From: Bradyrhizobium sp. AZCC 1721
Lineage (GTDB): Bacteria > Pseudomonadota > Alphaproteobacteria > Rhizobiales > Xanthobacteraceae
Length of the DNA: 64,000 nucleotides
NCBI RefSeq assembly: GCF_036924715.1
Contig: NZ_JAZHSB010000001.1
Location: 5,013,001-5,077,000, forward strand
Direction: 5' to 3'
The first letter of the stretch is position 1. Every line of letters starts with the position of its first letter. The notes beneath the pieces were generated by a model that worked only from the letters and a program-made list of their open reading frames with translations, was not told where the DNA came from and did no database searches. Below, piece after piece: positions 46,507-55,379 of this stretch. Both the position numbers and the translations under genes were made by a program.

Positions 46507-47580
46507 ATGGCAGGCCAAACCCTCATTCCCGCCGGCGATTTCCGCACCAGCTATGCGGCGGATACCACCGTGTTTCCGACCACGACCAGCCGCAACGCCA
46601 TGATCGCCGGCATCGCGCTGATTTGCTTTGCGCCACACGTCGTCAACGAATACATCCTTAGCCTGCTGATCCAGATCGGCATATTCGGCATCGCCGCGCT
46701 CGGGCTCAACATCGTCGTCGGCTTCACCGGCCAGATCTCGATCGGTCATGCTGCCTTCTTCGGTTTCGGGGCCTTTACCTCGGCCTATCTCTCGAACCGG
46801 TTCGGCATTCCCGTCTTCTTCTGCATTCCGCTCGCCGGCGTCGTGACGGCCGCGGTCGGTCTGGTCTTCGGCCTGCCCGCGGCGCGACTGAAAGGGCTTT
46901 ATCTCGCGATCGCGACGCTGGCGGCGCAATACATCCTGCTCGACTTCTTTGCCCGTGCCGAGTGGTTCACCGGCGGCAGCGTTCCCGCCAGCGCCGAACC
47001 CTTCTCGATCTTCGGATACATGCTGCGCGGCGATAAGCAATATTTTTACGTCGTGCTGGCCTATGTCGTCGTCTGTTATCTGCTGGTCACCAACCTGATC
47101 CGTTCGCGCGACGGACGCGCGCTGGTCGCCGTGCGCGACCATTATCTGTCCGCCGAGATCATGGGCATCAACCTGACCAAGTACCGGACGCTGTCGTTCG
47201 GCCTCGCCGCCTTCTTTGCCGGCGTCGGCGGCGCGCTCTATGCGCATTACAATCAGGTGGTCTCCAACGAAGGCTTTGGCATCGATCGCTCGATCATCTT
47301 CCTCGCCATGATCATCATCGGCGGGCTCGGTTCGATCATGGGCACGCTGATGGGCACCGCCTTCATGGTGCTGCTGCCGGAATCGATGGAATGGCTCAGC
47401 GTCGCGCTCCGCGACAGCCCGATCGATCAATTTCTGGGACTAAAGAACAATATCGCTTTCTTGCGCGAGATGGCCATCGGCCTGATCATCATCATCTTTC
47501 TGGTGTTCGAGCCGGATGGACTTGCGCATCGATGGCGGCAGATCAAGGCATACTGGAAACTCTACCCGTTCTCGCATTGA
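46507..47580 (+). CDS. Branched-chain amino-acid-type ABC permease (LivM-like)
   Basis: The 357-residue permease has about nine or ten helices, with GFTGQISIGHAAFFGFGAF and the VRDHYLSAEIMGIN coupling loop typical of LivM. It starts 6 bp after the LivH-like stop. It lacks any fused ATPase domain; ATPases are supplied by separate genes at each end of the operon. Confidence 0.92.
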   Translation: MAGQTLIPAGDFRTSYAADTTVFPTTTSRNAMIAGIALICFAPHVVNEYILSLLIQIGIFGIAALGLNIVVGFTGQISIGHAAFFGFGAFTSAYLSNRFGIPVFFCIPLAGVVTAAVGLVFGLPAARLKGLYLAIATLAAQYILLDFFARAEWFTGGSVPASAEPFSIFGYMLRGDKQYFYVVLAYVVVCYLLVTNLIRSRDGRALVAVRDHYLSAEIMGINLTKYRTLSFGLAAFFAGVGGALYAHYNQVVSNEGFGIDRSIIFLAMIIIGGLGSIMGTLMGTAFMVLLPESMEWLSVALRDSPIDQFLGLKNNIAFLREMAIGLIIIIFLVFEPDGLAHRWRQIKAYWKLYPFSH

Positions 47581-47632
47581 GGTCGGAACGGGACGAACAA
47601 CGAGAAGACCTCGAGAAGTAACCGGGAGGACT

Positions 47633-48919
47633 ATGTCCATGACGATGAAGACTCTGTTGAGCACAGCCTCGCTTGCTTTGCTGTTGGGTTCTACCACTGC
47701 ATCGGCCCAGGCGCCGGTCGCGCTGGGACATCTCACCGACTATTCAGGACCAACTTCGGACGTCGGAACGCCGTTCGGACAGGGTGTCGCCGACACCTAT
47801 GCATGGATCAACAAGAGCGGCGGCATCAACGGCGCCAAGGTCAACCTCGATACCGTCGATTACGGCTATCAGGTGCCGCGCGCCATCGCCCAGTACAAGA
47901 AATGGTCGGGCGCCGACAAGGTCGCCGCCATTCTCGGCTGGGGCACCGCCGACACCGAAGCGCTGACGGGTTTCCTGGCCCAGGACAAGATCCCGGATAT
48001 CTCGGCATCCTATGCCGCAGCACTCTCCGATCCGACCGGCGCCGGCGGAAAGGCCAAGCCGGCGCCCTACAACTTCTTCTATGGACCGAGCTATTCGGAC
48101 GCACTTCGCGGCATGCTGACCTGGGCCGCCGAGGATTGGAAAGCCAAGGGCAAGCCCGGCAAGCCGAAATACGTCCACATGGGCGCCAACCACCCCTATC
48201 CGAACGCGCCGAAGGCGGCTGGCGAAGCGATTGCCACCGACCTCGGGTTCGAAGTGCTGCCGCCGATCGTGTTCGCATTGACGCCCGGCGACTACAGCGC
48301 GCAGTGCCTGACGCTGAAGAGCTCTGGCGCCAACTACGCCTATCTCGGCAATACCGCCGGCTCCAATATCTCCGTGCTCAACGCCTGCAAGGCGGCCGGC
48401 GTCGACGTGCAGTTCCTCGGCAACGTCTGGGGCATGGATGAGAACGCCGCCAAGGCTGCCGGTGCTGCCGCCGACGGCGTGGTGTTTCCGCTGCGCACCG
48501 CGATCGCCTGGGGCGGCAACGCGCCCGGCATGAAGACGTTCATGGAAATCTCCAAGATGTCGGACGCGGCCGGTACCGCCTACCGTCCCGTGCATTACCT
48601 CGCCGGCGTCTGCACCGCGCTCTACATGAAGGAAGCCGTCGAATGGGCGGCCAAGAACGGCGGCGCCACCGGCGAGAACGTCAAGAAGGGCTTCTACCAG
48701 AAGAAGGATTGGGTGCCCGCCGGCGGCGAAGGCATCTGCAACGCCTCGACCTTCACCGAGAAGGATCACCGTGGCACGCTCAAGGTCGATCTGTATCGCA
48801 TGATGGTCGCAGGCGCGACCGACGCCCCCCTCAACGAACTCGTCAAGAACGGCGGCATCAAGATGGAGAAGGTGAAGACGATCGACCTGCCGCGCAAGCC
48901 CGAGTGGCTCGGCTGGTGA
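47633..48919 (+). CDS. Periplasmic substrate-binding protein of the Liv-type transporter
   Basis: The 428-residue product has a signal peptide (TLLSTASLALLLGSTTASAQA) and a type I periplasmic binding fold. The sequence PVALGHLTDYSGPTSDVG opens the mature protein. GGGAGGACT precedes the ATG at 47633. It delivers the ligand to the permease pair. The ligand is not evident; related proteins near CoA ligases bind aromatic or aliphatic acids rather than leucine. Confidence 0.9.
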   Translation: MSMTMKTLLSTASLALLLGSTTASAQAPVALGHLTDYSGPTSDVGTPFGQGVADTYAWINKSGGINGAKVNLDTVDYGYQVPRAIAQYKKWSGADKVAAILGWGTADTEALTGFLAQDKIPDISASYAAALSDPTGAGGKAKPAPYNFFYGPSYSDALRGMLTWAAEDWKAKGKPGKPKYVHMGANHPYPNAPKAAGEAIATDLGFEVLPPIVFALTPGDYSAQCLTLKSSGANYAYLGNTAGSNISVLNACKAAGVDVQFLGNVWGMDENAAKAAGAAADGVVFPLRTAIAWGGNAPGMKTFMEISKMSDAAGTAYRPVHYLAGVCTALYMKEAVEWAAKNGGATGENVKKGFYQKKDWVPAGGEGICNASTFTEKDHRGTLKVDLYRMMVAGATDAPLNELVKNGGIKMEKVKTIDLPRKPEWLGW

Positions 48920-48956
48920 GGTCGGGAGGCGCCTGTAGTCGCCTCAACACTCAACT

Positions 48957-49052
48957 GTCATCCCCGCGAAAGCCGGGATCCAGTACGCCGCGGCTTCTCG
49001 ATTGATCGCAGGCGCCTCTGGAATACTGGATCACCCGCATACGGGTGATGAC
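48957..49052. repeat. Long intergenic palindrome, family C
   Basis: GTCATCCCCGCGAAAGCCGGGATCCAGTA at the left pairs with TACTGGATCACCCGC...GGGTGATGAC at the right, over about 96 bp. Smaller hairpins (GCGAAAGC, ACCCGCATACGGGT) lie inside each half. It separates the binding-protein and LivF-like genes. Confidence 0.78.
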
Positions 49053-49102
49053 GGCGGTGGGTGGAGCGGACCCGCTCCACCAACAACGCCAGGATCGGAA
49101 AA

Positions 49103-49945
49103 ATGACTGAAGCAACCGAACTCAATCGTCCTGCGAAGACTGCCGCGCAAGCCGCCGGCCCGCTGCTCAGCGTCCACAACATCGAGGTGGTCTACGACAA
49201 GGTCATCCTGGTGCTGCGCGGCTTGAGCCTTGAAGTGCCGAAGGGCGCGATCGTGGCGCTGCTCGGCGCCAACGGCGCCGGCAAGTCGACGACGCTGAAG
49301 GCGATCTCGGGCCTGCTCAAGACTGAGGACGGCGAGGTGATCCGGGGCGAAATCGTCTTCGATGGCGAGCGCATCAACGGCATCGACCCCGACAAGATCG
49401 TCCGCCGCGGCATCTTCCAGGTGATGGAAGGCCGCCGTATCATCGCGGACATGACGTCGATCGAAAATCTGAAGCTCGGCGCGTTCACGCGCACCGACAA
49501 CGAGATTGCCGCCGACATCGACATGGTGTTCAGATATTTCCCGCGGCTCAAGGAGCGTACCGGGCTCGCCGGCTATCTCTCCGGAGGCGAACAGCAGATG
49601 CTGGCGATCGGCCGCGCGCTGATGGCGCGCCCCAAGATGATCCTGATGGACGAGCCGTCGATGGGCCTGTCGCCGCTCCTGGTCAAGGAAGTGTTTGGGA
49701 TCATCAAAGCGATCAACCGCGACCTCGGCGTCACCATCCTGCTGGTGGAGCAGAACGCGCGCGCGGCGCTGTCGGTCGCGAGCCACGGCTACATCATGGA
49801 ACAGGGCAAGGTGGTGCTCGACGGCACCGCTGACGAGCTGCGCGACAACGAGGACGTCAAGGAGTTCTATCTCGGCGGCGCCGGCGACCAGCGCAAGAGC
49901 TTCAAGAACCTCAAAAGCTTCAAGCGGCGAAAGCGGTGGTTGTGA
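49103..49945 (+). CDS. Branched-chain amino-acid-type ABC transporter ATPase (LivF-like)
   Basis: The 280-residue ATPase has Walker A GANGAGKST, YLSGGEQQMLAIGRAL and Walker B MILMDEPSMGLSP, which are LivF features. The ATG at 49103 follows AGGATCGGAAAA; about 20 N-terminal residues precede the ATPase core. With the LivG-like gene it completes a heteromeric transporter. It ends a few bases before the convergent AGE epimerase gene. Confidence 0.92.
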   Translation: MTEATELNRPAKTAAQAAGPLLSVHNIEVVYDKVILVLRGLSLEVPKGAIVALLGANGAGKSTTLKAISGLLKTEDGEVIRGEIVFDGERINGIDPDKIVRRGIFQVMEGRRIIADMTSIENLKLGAFTRTDNEIAADIDMVFRYFPRLKERTGLAGYLSGGEQQMLAIGRALMARPKMILMDEPSMGLSPLLVKEVFGIIKAINRDLGVTILLVEQNARAALSVASHGYIMEQGKVVLDGTADELRDNEDVKEFYLGGAGDQRKSFKNLKSFKRRKRWL

Positions 49946-49959
49946 GCGCCGTCCCACGC

Positions 49960-51120
49960 TTAGCCGAGCACCTGTTCCGCTTCCGCTATCGCGCTGAGAA
50001 CATGATAGAACGAAGACGCAGGAATGGTGGCGACCAGCGAGTGGCCGTCGCGGTCGAATTGGTCGTACCAGCCGCCCGTGACGGGATGGCTGAGATAGTG
50101 CCGTTCGAGCCGCGCCAGCGCCGCGCGCGCTTCATCGGCCGCTCCCGCTTCCCCTGCCTCGGCCTGCGCGATCCAAGCCTTGGCAATTTCCGTCTGCGGC
50201 CACAACCGGCGCGTATGCCGCCTGATGTTGCCGCGGGCGTCGCCCTCGTCGATCAGGCAGCCGGTCGCCTCGTCGCGATAGCGCAGCGCTGTTGCCAGCA
50301 ATTCGCCGCGATAGCGCCCGGTCGGACAGCCGGTGATGCGCTCAAAACCTTTCAGCAGCCACGCCCATTCCGCCTGATGTCCGGGCTCGACGCTGACCGG
50401 CTCGATCTTCGACCAGTCTTCCTCGAAATACTCGCCAAGCACCTGCCGCTGCTTGTCGTAGAGGTTGGCCAGAAACAGGCTGAAGAAATTTCCGGCCCTG
50501 TTCTGGAACACGAGGTCATGTGTCGCGTCGAACGCCGCGATCATCGCTTCGAACAGATGCATCTGCGGGTTCTGCCGCCGCGGCATCGATACCGGCAATC
50601 CTTCGTGAACCCCGCCGTGCGGCGAACGAAGCTGCGTCTCGACGAAGTGGCACAGCGCGTCGATCTCGGCGCGGATCTGCGCATCGCGATTGAGCGCGTA
50701 GACGGTTGCCAGTGCCAACAGCACGAAGGCGTGGTCGTAGGAATCTCGCAGCGGATCCAGCACCGCGCCATCAGGCTGCAGCGTGTGCACAAAGCCCGGC
50801 TTGCCGTCGGGGGCTTTCGCCTTCGCCAGCAGGTGCTCCAGCCCTTTGAGCGCGATCGCGCGCCCCTGCGGATACCAGCCCATCTGCGCCGCCTTGGCGA
50901 AGCAATAAATCTGGCGCGCCTGTACAAAAACCCGGCGCGGCACCAGGCGGTCTGCACGGCCGTCCGGATCGAGCCGATCGATAAAGCCGCCCGCTCTGTC
51001 GTCCCACCCCTCGGTCGACCACAGCGGCAGGCAATGATCGACCATGCGAAGCTTCAGCTTGGCGACGATATCGGCCGAATCCAGCGTGTCTGCCGCCGCA
51101 GCGGTATCTCTTTCAGCCAT
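49960..51120 (-). CDS. AGE family epimerase/isomerase
   Basis: The 386-residue protein is an (alpha/alpha)6-barrel of the N-acylglucosamine 2-epimerase family. It has RVFVQARQIYCFAKAA, DHAFVLLALA, the MHLFEA segment and GHQAEWAWLL, in which the conserved His residues of the active site occur. Family members interconvert GlcNAc and ManNAc, or mannose and fructose/glucose. No sialic-acid gene is nearby, and GDP-mannose use is prominent, so a mannose-isomerase role is plausible but not shown. AGGGAACGCA precedes the ATG at 51120. Confidence 0.85.
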   Translation of the reverse strand: MAERDTAAAADTLDSADIVAKLKLRMVDHCLPLWSTEGWDDRAGGFIDRLDPDGRADRLVPRRVFVQARQIYCFAKAAQMGWYPQGRAIALKGLEHLLAKAKAPDGKPGFVHTLQPDGAVLDPLRDSYDHAFVLLALATVYALNRDAQIRAEIDALCHFVETQLRSPHGGVHEGLPVSMPRRQNPQMHLFEAMIAAFDATHDLVFQNRAGNFFSLFLANLYDKQRQVLGEYFEEDWSKIEPVSVEPGHQAEWAWLLKGFERITGCPTGRYRGELLATALRYRDEATGCLIDEGDARGNIRRHTRRLWPQTEIAKAWIAQAEAGEAGAADEARAALARLERHYLSHPVTGGWYDQFDRDGHSLVATIPASSFYHVLSAIAEAEQVLG

Positions 51121-51209
51121 TGCGTTCCCTGGAACATCAACACCGGTAGAAGCCGTCTGATAGCACGTCAGAGGCGGCACGCAATCGGCCCTCACCTGAG
51201 GCATCAGCC

Positions 51210-52433
51210 ATGACCGACCACTACGACGCCCTTGAAACGCGCGAGCCGGGCATACGCGAGGCGGAGCTGTTTTCAAAGCTTCCGGACGTCCTGCGCAAGG
51301 CGCTCGCCGCGCCGGCCTATGCCGAGCGGCTGAAAGGCATCGATCCCGCCGCCGTGACCAGCCGCGCCGCGCTTGCTGAGTTGCCTGTGCTACGCAAATC
51401 GGAACTCCCTGCCCTGCACAAGGCCGCGCCGCCCTTCGGCGGGTTTGTGGCGGGGCCGCTTGGGTCGTTCGGACGGCTGTTTACCTCGCCGGGACCGATC
51501 TTCGAGCCCGAGCCTGTTCACGTCGACCCATGGCGTGGCGCGCGGGCGCTGTTCGCGGCGGGCTTTCGGCCCGGCGACGTGGTGCTCAACACCTTCAGTT
51601 ACCATCTGACGCCGGGCGGCTTCATTTTCGATGCCTCGGCGCGAGCGCTGGGCTGCGCGGTGATTCCGGCCGGCCCCGGCAATACCGAACAGCAGTTTGA
51701 ACTGATCGAGGCCTATCGGCCGGTCGGCTATAGCGGCACGCCTGATTTCCTCAAGATCCTGCTCGACGCAGCGGCATCCGCCGGGCGCGACGTCTCCTCG
51801 ATCAAGCGCGCGCTGGTATCAGGCGCGGCGTTTCCGAAATCACTGCAGGACGAAGTCAAGGCACGCGGCATCGACGCCTATCAGGCGTTCGGCACCGCCG
51901 ACCTCGGCCTGGTCGCTTTCGAAACGCCGGCGCGCGAAGGCATGGTCGTCAACGAGGACCTGATCATGGAGATCGTGCGCCCCGGCACCGGCGATCCCGT
52001 CGCACCCGGCGACGTCGGCGAAATCGTCGTCACCTCGCTCGATCCGAAGCATCCCTGGATCCGGCTCGCGCTCGGCGATCTCACGGCGGCACTGCCGGGC
52101 GCAAGCCCATGCGGGCGCACCAACATGCGCATCAAGGGCTGGATGGGTCGCGCCGACCAGACCACCAAGGTCAAGGGCATGTTCGTCCGCCCCGAGCAGA
52201 TCGCCGAGATCGCCAAGCGCCATCCGCAACTCGGAAGACTACGCCTCGTCGTCACGCGGTCCGGCGAGAACGACCTGATGACGCTGAAGGCGGAAACGGC
52301 TTCGCCCGGTGAGGCGCTACAGGGCGAACTCGCGGCAACGCTGCGCGCGGTGACGAAGCTCGGCGGCAATGTCGAGCTGGTTGGCGCAGGCGCGCTGCCG
52401 AATGACGGCAAGGTGATCGCCGACGAGCGCTGA
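51210..52433 (+). CDS. PaaK-like AMP-forming ligase
   Basis: The 407-residue ANL-superfamily protein resembles phenylacetate-CoA ligases. It has a TSPGPIFEP loop in place of the usual Ser/Thr-rich P-loop, an acidic adenine-contact region FGTADLGLVAFE, and GDLTAALPG. The P-loop lacks the standard run of Ser/Thr-Gly, so activity on the usual substrate is uncertain. It is divergent from the AGE gene across an 89-bp gap and follows the Liv operon, suggesting a second CoA ligase for the same nutrients. Confidence 0.82.
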   Translation: MTDHYDALETREPGIREAELFSKLPDVLRKALAAPAYAERLKGIDPAAVTSRAALAELPVLRKSELPALHKAAPPFGGFVAGPLGSFGRLFTSPGPIFEPEPVHVDPWRGARALFAAGFRPGDVVLNTFSYHLTPGGFIFDASARALGCAVIPAGPGNTEQQFELIEAYRPVGYSGTPDFLKILLDAAASAGRDVSSIKRALVSGAAFPKSLQDEVKARGIDAYQAFGTADLGLVAFETPAREGMVVNEDLIMEIVRPGTGDPVAPGDVGEIVVTSLDPKHPWIRLALGDLTAALPGASPCGRTNMRIKGWMGRADQTTKVKGMFVRPEQIAEIAKRHPQLGRLRLVVTRSGENDLMTLKAETASPGEALQGELAATLRAVTKLGGNVELVGAGALPNDGKVIADER

Positions 52434-52437
52434 GCGC

Positions 52438-53535
52438 TCAAAACTTGCGAACCAGATCGATCACTTGGTCCTGCTGCGCCCGAGTGATCTCGGCAAACAT
52501 TGGTAGCGACAGAATACGTTCCTGATCGCCAAACGCATTCGGAAACTGCTCCGGGCGATGGCCGAACCGCTGATACGCGGCCAGGAACGGCAGCGCCGTC
52601 GGATAGTTGATCGCCGTCTGCACGCCGTTCGCGTTCAGATGCGCCGCCAGCGCGTCGCGGCGCGGATGCTTGATCGTGTAGAGATGATAGACGTGGGTGC
52701 GGTCAGGCGCGACCTGAGGCACGATCACATCCTCGATCTGGTTGAGGCCGGCATCGTAGGCTTTCGCCGCATCCTGACGCGCCTTGGTCCACTGCGAGAG
52801 ATGCGGCAGTTTCGCCGACAGGATCGCAGCCTGCATGCCGTCGAGCCGGCTGTTGATGCCTTCGATATGATGTTGATGCTTCACCAGGCCGCCGTGCCGT
52901 GCCAGCATCGTCATGTGTTCGGCCAATGCATCATCGTTGGTGACGACCGCGCCGGCATCGCCCATCGCGCCGAGATTCTTGCCCGGATAGAACGAATAGG
53001 TCGCGGCCGCGCCAAACGTGCCTACCTGCTGGCCCTTGTAACGGGCCAGATGGGCCTGCGCGCAATCCTCGATCACCCAGAGCTTGTGCTTGCGGGCAAT
53101 CGCCATGATCGCGTCCATGTCCGCCGGCTGCCCGTAGAGGTGTACGGGAATGATACCGACGGTGCGCGGCGTGATCGCGGCCTCGACCGCCGCCGGATCG
53201 ATTGTGAAGGTCGAGCCATCGGTGTCGCAGAACACCACGGTGGCGCCGGCATGCGTGATCATTGCGGACGTGCTGATCCAGGAATGCGCCGTGGTGATCA
53301 CCTCGTCGCCCGGCTTGACCTTCAGCGCGGCCATGGCGAGATACAGCGCATCGGTGCCGTTGGCGCAGGACACGCAATGCTTGACGTCAACGGCAGCGGC
53401 GAACTCCCGTTCGAACGCGTCGACGTAGGACCCGCGAATGAAGGCGTTGTCGCGGATGACGGAGGCAATCGCGCCATCGATCTCGCTCTTGATGGTCTGA
53501 TACTGCAGTTGCAGATCCGCAAAAGGCACCGGCAT
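52438..53535 (-). CDS. DegT-family sugar aminotransferase (WlbC/WbpE role)
   Basis: The 365-residue PLP enzyme has CANGTDALYLA, VIEDCAQAHLA, and the PLP lysine in SFYPGKNLGAMGDAG. It would aminate the 3-oxo UDP-uronic acid made by the oxidoreductase two genes upstream. It lies 11 bp after the acetyltransferase gene in the same unit. It differs clearly from the GnnB-like enzyme at 19.4 kb; its NLGAMGDAG site is typical of enzymes making 3- or 4-amino sugars of O-antigens. Confidence 0.87.
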   Translation of the reverse strand: MPVPFADLQLQYQTIKSEIDGAIASVIRDNAFIRGSYVDAFEREFAAAVDVKHCVSCANGTDALYLAMAALKVKPGDEVITTAHSWISTSAMITHAGATVVFCDTDGSTFTIDPAAVEAAITPRTVGIIPVHLYGQPADMDAIMAIARKHKLWVIEDCAQAHLARYKGQQVGTFGAAATYSFYPGKNLGAMGDAGAVVTNDDALAEHMTMLARHGGLVKHQHHIEGINSRLDGMQAAILSAKLPHLSQWTKARQDAAKAYDAGLNQIEDVIVPQVAPDRTHVYHLYTIKHPRRDALAAHLNANGVQTAINYPTALPFLAAYQRFGHRPEQFPNAFGDQERILSLPMFAEITRAQQDQVIDLVRKF

Positions 53536-53546
53536 CGGTCTTCTTC

Positions 53547-54014
53547 CTACTTGTCCGCCAGCAGCCGGCGCGCCGGGTTGCCGGCATAGGTCCCCGGCGA
53601 CGTGATATCTCTGGTCACAACGGAGCCTGCGCCGATCACGACGTCATCGGCGATTCTCACCGGCATGATGGTGGCGTTGGAGCCGATCGAGACGCGGTTT
53701 CCGATCACGGTCTCGCGCCATAAATCCCTGTTGCCGCGGGCCGGGCCGCCGGTCGAAAACGTGTCGTTCACAAACATCACCCCGTGCCCGACAAAGCAGT
53801 CTTCCCCAATCGTGACCAGTTCGCAGATGAAGGCGTGAGACTGCACCCGCGTCCGAGCGCCGATCACGACGCCTTTCTGGATCTCGGTAAACGGCCCGAC
53901 AAAGCAATCGTCGCCGATTTTGCAGCCATACAGATTGCACGGATCAACGATCCTGACGCGCGCGCCGAACTCGACGTCGCGCACGCCCGCCTGATTTATC
54001 TCCGGTCGGTTCAC
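53547..54014 (-). CDS. Left-handed beta-helix sugar N-acetyltransferase (WlbB/WbpD-like)
   Basis: The 155-residue protein is made of hexapeptide repeats (IGDDCF, IGARTR, IGEDCF, IGNRVS, IADDVV, IGAGSV). It carries the WbpD/WlbB-type segments PCNLYGCKIGDD, FICELVTIGEDCFVGHG and VNDTFSTGGPA. It would acetylate the 3-amino group to give UDP-GlcNAc3NAcA. The start is GTG 54014, which overlaps the oxidoreductase stop by 4 bp (GTGA). Confidence 0.9.
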   Translation of the reverse strand: MNRPEINQAGVRDVEFGARVRIVDPCNLYGCKIGDDCFVGPFTEIQKGVVIGARTRVQSHAFICELVTIGEDCFVGHGVMFVNDTFSTGGPARGNRDLWRETVIGNRVSIGSNATIMPVRIADDVVIGAGSVVTRDITSPGTYAGNPARRLLADK

Positions 54015-55072
54015 GACACGACACCGAGCCGGCCCAGCCGAGGCGCGAAGCGAAGCGGCACCTCGGCGCCCGTCTCGATTGATTCGTAGAGCGCCGAAAT
54101 CAGCTCCAGGCTCTTGCGCCCTTCGAGACCATCAACCAGCGCCGAACGCTGGTTCACCAGACAGTCGATCACGTGCTGATAATATGCCTGGTGGCCGAAG
54201 CCGTAGACGTTCGGCGGATTGACGGAAAACTTCTCGACCACGTCCTTGTCCGACGCAAGTTCCTCGACAAAGCGCCAGTGCCGGATCTGGTTGACGGCGA
54301 AACCCGCGATCTCGACCGTTCCTCTCTCTCCGAGGATCGACAGTGATCCTTCGAGGTCGGTAGGACGTGCAGCCGTGGTCGCCTCGATGATCCCGAGCGC
54401 GCCGTTGCGGAACTTCAGGGTGGCAACCGCGGTGTCCTCGGCCTCGATCTTTGCCAGCGCAGTCACGGCGCGGGCATGAACGCTGATGACGTCGCCGAAG
54501 AACCATTCCAGCATGTCGATGTGATGGCTGGCCTGGTTCGAGAGCACGCCACCGTCATAGGCCCAGGTGCCGCGCCAGGCATCCTGGTCGTAATAGGCCT
54601 GGTTGCGGCACCAGCGGACGCGCACCGTGCCGAGAATCAGACGGCCGAAGCGCCCGGCCTCCAGCGCCTCGCGCGCCTTCACCACAGGAACGTTGAAGCG
54701 ATTCTGCTTGACGACGAACAGCTTGACGCCGGCCTCGTCGCAGGCGCGGACCATGTCGTCGGCGTCCTGAAGCCGCAGCGCCATCGGCTTCTCGACGATG
54801 GCGTGCTTTCCGGCCTTCGCGCAGGCGATGACGTGGGCGGGATGCATCCCGCTCGGCGTCAGCACCGCCACCGCGTCGATATCGTTCCGGGCGAGGAATT
54901 CGTCCGTGTCATAGATCGCCGGGACACCGAACCTCGACGCGATCGCGTCGGCGCGGTTGCGAACGGTGTCACAAACGGCAACGAGCCTGGCTCCGTTGAT
55001 ATGGTTGCCGCCCAAAAGTTCTGAGTGACGTTTGGCAATGCGTCCGCAACCCAGGAGGCCAAACCTGACCAT
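54011..55072 (-). CDS. Gfo/Idh/MocA oxidoreductase (WlbA/WbpB-like)
   Basis: The 353-residue protein has a Rossmann motif GLLGCGRIAKRH, LTPSGMHP, the catalytic EKPMAL and FVVKQNRFNVPV, the last two characteristic of WlbA-type UDP-GlcNAcA 3-dehydrogenases. With the next two genes it makes the 3-acetamido sugar. The UDP-GlcNAc 6-dehydrogenase (WbpA) that supplies its substrate is not in this window. GGGAGCATTG precedes the ATG at 55072. It is divergent from gmd copy 2. Confidence 0.9.
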   Translation of the reverse strand: MVRFGLLGCGRIAKRHSELLGGNHINGARLVAVCDTVRNRADAIASRFGVPAIYDTDEFLARNDIDAVAVLTPSGMHPAHVIACAKAGKHAIVEKPMALRLQDADDMVRACDEAGVKLFVVKQNRFNVPVVKAREALEAGRFGRLILGTVRVRWCRNQAYYDQDAWRGTWAYDGGVLSNQASHHIDMLEWFFGDVISVHARAVTALAKIEAEDTAVATLKFRNGALGIIEATTAARPTDLEGSLSILGERGTVEIAGFAVNQIRHWRFVEELASDKDVVEKFSVNPPNVYGFGHQAYYQHVIDCLVNQRSALVDGLEGRKSLELISALYESIETGAEVPLRFAPRLGRLGVVS

Positions 55073-55379
55073 CAATGCTCCCTTTTTTCCATCGAGCAGC
55101 AATCCAAGGGGAAGCACAAGGACTATATTGTCTGAGCAACACAAACGCTATTTGGTAAACCACTCAAGTCCACATTGCTCTGGCTCAGCCCCCACACTGC
55201 CCCTTTCACCTCATTCCAATTCACTTCATTTCAACAATTTCTTCGGTCATGGACATCCGAGATGTCAAGATGTTATGAGCCGCAAGCGGGCGCTCCGGAC
55301 CTGATCGCGGCCCATTTGGAACCGGCAGCGACATCATGCCAAACGCAGGTTGTGTTGGCGGACCTATGGAGAAGTACTG
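55073..55379. other. AT-richer divergent intergenic region between wlbA-like gene and gmd copy 2
   Basis: These 307 bp are visibly richer in A and T than the neighbouring genes, for example around 55200-55245. The region must hold promoters for both directions, but I cannot fix a specific -35/-10 pair. It ends with GGAGAAGTACTG, the ribosome site of gmd copy 2. Confidence 0.5.

Noticed and set aside
45313-47430. A 705-codon open frame antisense to the ligase and Liv permease genes
   Set aside because: It crosses three well-supported genes on the other strand, and the product is a low-complexity His/Asp/Arg-rich sequence.
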